A stretch of 64,000 bases of DNA from Lacimicrobium sp. SS2-24. Its GTDB lineage: Bacteria > Pseudomonadota > Gammaproteobacteria > Enterobacterales > Alteromonadaceae. The translations under genes were made by a program, and so were the position numbers. Below the pieces are notes generated by a model, which saw only the letters and a program-made list of their open reading frames with translations, ran no database searches and was not told the DNA's origin. The DNA lies in assembly GCF_002201535.1 (NCBI RefSeq), contig NZ_NIWW01000012.1, positions 25,302-89,301 of the forward strand, in the 5' to 3' direction. Below are positions 62,412 through 64,000 of this stretch, piece by piece; the first letter of the stretch is position 1; every line of letters begins with the position of its first letter.

Positions 62412-63092
62412 ATGAAAACCTACCGCCTTATTACACTCTTAATTACACTAATAACATCAACCAACTCTTACGCTATTCATATTAAAATTCCCGCAGGCCA
62501 GATTATGGAAGAGGCCCATGGAGAAGTGCTCACACATGGCAAAGCAATTTCTTATAAGAACGATCTAGCTAAACACGTAAATGCAATAAAGAAGTCAAAA
62601 TTTCCCAAGGACAATGAACAATTAGCACGGTTCATTGAAAATGGATTTCATGCGTCTTTTGAATCTGAGTATGGTGACATTAGCATTATTAATGAAAGCC
62701 TTAAAAAGGCTAAGGAGGCCTACAACAATTTAAAAGAAGACTGGGCATCTTCATCGGCGCAACGTGCTCATGCTATCGAAAACTCCAATGAGTATTTAAC
62801 TGATCATAATTACATAGTTCACATGAGAGGTGTTAAAGAAAAATTTGATAAAGATGTTGCTCCATACATTAAAAATCAAAACGATCTAGAAAAAGAATTT
62901 GATTTACTTTCAAAAGATTATATATCTTTAGATAACAATTTTATTAATGCTTATAACGACTTAATAAAATCGGAAACTAATAATTCTAAATATCTGATAA
63001 AAAAAGATAGTAAGATTAGGCTGCTGAGCAAGTTTCGAACTGAAGCGCCCAGAAAAAATCAAATGATTGTGGAAGCAAAGGTAGTAACATAA
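62412..63092 (+). CDS. AT-rich exported protein, first part of a probable split gene
   Basis: 226 residues as read. The signal peptide is LITLLITLITSTNSYA; the rest is highly charged and helical (SLKKAKEAYNNLKEDWASS..., KNQNDLEKEFDLLSKDYISLDNNF). Base composition is much more AT-rich than the neighbouring core genes, a sign of transfer. Near the 3' end the heptamer A AAA AAT (63053-63059) lies inside the only stretch (63044-63092) where this frame and the next one overlap. A -1 shift there gives a continuous product of about 473 residues. Not recognised. Confidence 0.6.
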   Translation: MKTYRLITLLITLITSTNSYAIHIKIPAGQIMEEAHGEVLTHGKAISYKNDLAKHVNAIKKSKFPKDNEQLARFIENGFHASFESEYGDISIINESLKKAKEAYNNLKEDWASSSAQRAHAIENSNEYLTDHNYIVHMRGVKEKFDKDVAPYIKNQNDLEKEFDLLSKDYISLDNNFINAYNDLIKSETNNSKYLIKKDSKIRLLSKFRTEAPRKNQMIVEAKVVT

Positions 63093-63127
63093 TTATTGAT
63101 CGGATTAAAGAACATGGAAAATGTTTC

Positions 63128-63832
63128 GTGTTTGGTTATGGTAAAATACGAGATTTAAAGGAAATGAAAGTCTTTGACAAGATCAGTTCTTTACCTGAAC
63201 AATTTTCAGATGACTGGTTTCGGCTGGATTCTAAGTTATATGGCAGAGCTAATAAAGACAAAGATAACTCGCTTTTTGGTAAAATTAAGAGTACAGAAAA
63301 AGAGATTCGAAGAGTCTATTCAGAATTCAAAAAAACTACGGATTTTTCTTTCGTTTCATCCAGCCGTTGGTCAATAAAAGAGATGCAAAGACGATTCAAC
63401 AACCTTGATAGAATTGAACAGTCTTGGATAGAAAAGATTAATAATGCTAAGAGTGCTCCTTTTAATTATAAAAACTCCTCCGACTTCAAAGATGCTGTTC
63501 AAACACCCTTCTTCGACTCTATTACTAATTTCTACAGAAGTGTAGCTGCAGAAATAATTAATAATGATGTAGAGGAAATAATTACATTCGAAAATTATAA
63601 TTTCGATATTGATGATGGTGAGTTATATACGGTTCTTTATCATATTGAAGCTCCTCTTCAGACTAGCAACTTTGGAGTCGTTGTCAGATCAAATGGTCAT
63701 AATCCAATAACAGTTTCAACGTCAAATGACAATACTCTGATTACTGAGTACAAACCTCATTACGATGATGTTGAGTATGTAACAGCGACTCTGTTGAACC
63801 TACTTGGCTTTAAGGGTAAACGTGTTTGGTAG
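63128..63832 (+). CDS. AT-rich second part of the probable split gene
   Basis: Read alone, a 234-residue protein from a GTG with a poor ribosome site. The same frame is open upstream to 63044 and encodes a plausible segment (SNIIIDRIKEHGKCFVFGYGKI) that would be lost with that start. The protein ends in a beta-rich region (YTVLYHIEAPLQTSNFGVVVRSNGHNPITVSTSNDN...YVTATLLNLLGF). No domain recognised. It is best read as the C-terminal half of the gene that starts at 62412. The final 168 bases of the window (63833-64000) show no gene. Confidence 0.55.
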   Translation: MFGYGKIRDLKEMKVFDKISSLPEQFSDDWFRLDSKLYGRANKDKDNSLFGKIKSTEKEIRRVYSEFKKTTDFSFVSSSRWSIKEMQRRFNNLDRIEQSWIEKINNAKSAPFNYKNSSDFKDAVQTPFFDSITNFYRSVAAEIINNDVEEIITFENYNFDIDDGELYTVLYHIEAPLQTSNFGVVVRSNGHNPITVSTSNDNTLITEYKPHYDDVEYVTATLLNLLGFKGKRVW

Positions 63833-64000
63833 CCAACCTCATAACTGCATAACTACTTATTTTTTAGGCCGAGTAAGTGATGACGTGTAAATACAATTAA
63901 GTGTGATGTAAATGCATTTACAGACTTTGCTTTTTTCGCTCCTTACTGTCGATAGATTAATGTAGTTTTTAAAATAAGGTGAATGACCGGGTTCGGGCAG

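Overview
The window is a contiguous chromosomal segment of a Gram-negative, probably marine gammaproteobacterium. Its gene content and order (ftsYEX and rpoH, dksA-gluQ-pcnB-folK-panBC, yihY/dtd/fabY-like, metF/metJ, a PanP-type aspartate decarboxylase, an aryl-polyene operon, a Pds sortase-associated sensor system) fit the Alteromonadales (Alteromonadaceae-like). This is inferred from proteins and synteny only; there is no rRNA in the window. Most of it is ordinary core genome of moderate GC. The last ~1.7 kb is clearly AT-rich.

Layout. 1-3.7 kb: the 5' part of a thioredoxin-like CnoX gene, purEK, a periplasmic solute-binding protein and an AhpD-like protein. 3.9-6.3 kb: a two-gene ABC-2 exporter followed by a TrmB-like methyltransferase. 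6.3-24.3 kb: one very tightly packed minus-strand operon of 22 genes for an aryl polyene (APE) pigment. It runs in the order CLF, acyltransferase, two ACPs, membrane protein, aryl ligase, dehydratase, glycosyltransferase, lauroyl-type acyltransferase, aromatic ammonia lyase, thioesterase, LolA-like carrier, MMPL exporter, halogenase-type flavoprotein, DUF3261 lipoprotein, KS, DH, KR, KS, MipA/OmpV porin, YbjQ-like exported protein, phosphopantetheinyl transferase. It therefore carries starter supply, carrier activation, polyene extension, glycolipid assembly and envelope export. 24.6-34.3 kb: a degenerate EAL protein, panP, a second solute-binding protein, panBC, folK, pcnB, gluQ, dksA, sfsA. 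34.4-47.1 kb: pepB, yhgN, a DUF416 gene, dgkA/rsmD, ftsYEX, the glrK-qseG-glrR sensor system, a small exported protein behind a sigma-54 promoter, a structured intergenic region and rpoH. 47.1-54.7 kb: GNAT-thioesterase, a spermidine-synthase-like protein, dtd, a DUF2959 lipoprotein, yihY, the divergent metF/metJ pair with Met boxes, and an NfeD/SPFH pair. 54.8-60.2 kb: pdsS, pdsR and pdsO without their sortase, a TonB-receptor remnant, DoxX, and three clusters of an ~87-bp inverted-repeat element. 60.2-64 kb: an accessory end with a NERD protein, a DUF3883 protein and an AT-rich exported gene that looks split by a frameshift.

The most interesting signals are these. (1) pcnB has conserved N-terminal coding sequence with no AUG/GUG/UUG start and appears to begin at AUC or AUU behind a strong Shine-Dalgarno, recalling the AUU start known for E. 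coli pcnB. (2) Two perfect TGTC-N10-GACA GlrR-type boxes sit upstream of a near-consensus sigma-54 promoter that drives a small Lys/Glu/Ala-rich exported protein divergent from glrK, where enterobacteria keep the sRNA gene glmY. (3) The APE operon contains an ammonia lyase with an unusual Phe-His selectivity pair and a halogenase-type flavoprotein. (4) The Pds sensor system has lost its sortase partners beside a deletion-like scar. (5) The terminal AT-rich gene pair joins in frame through an A AAA AAT slippery heptamer.
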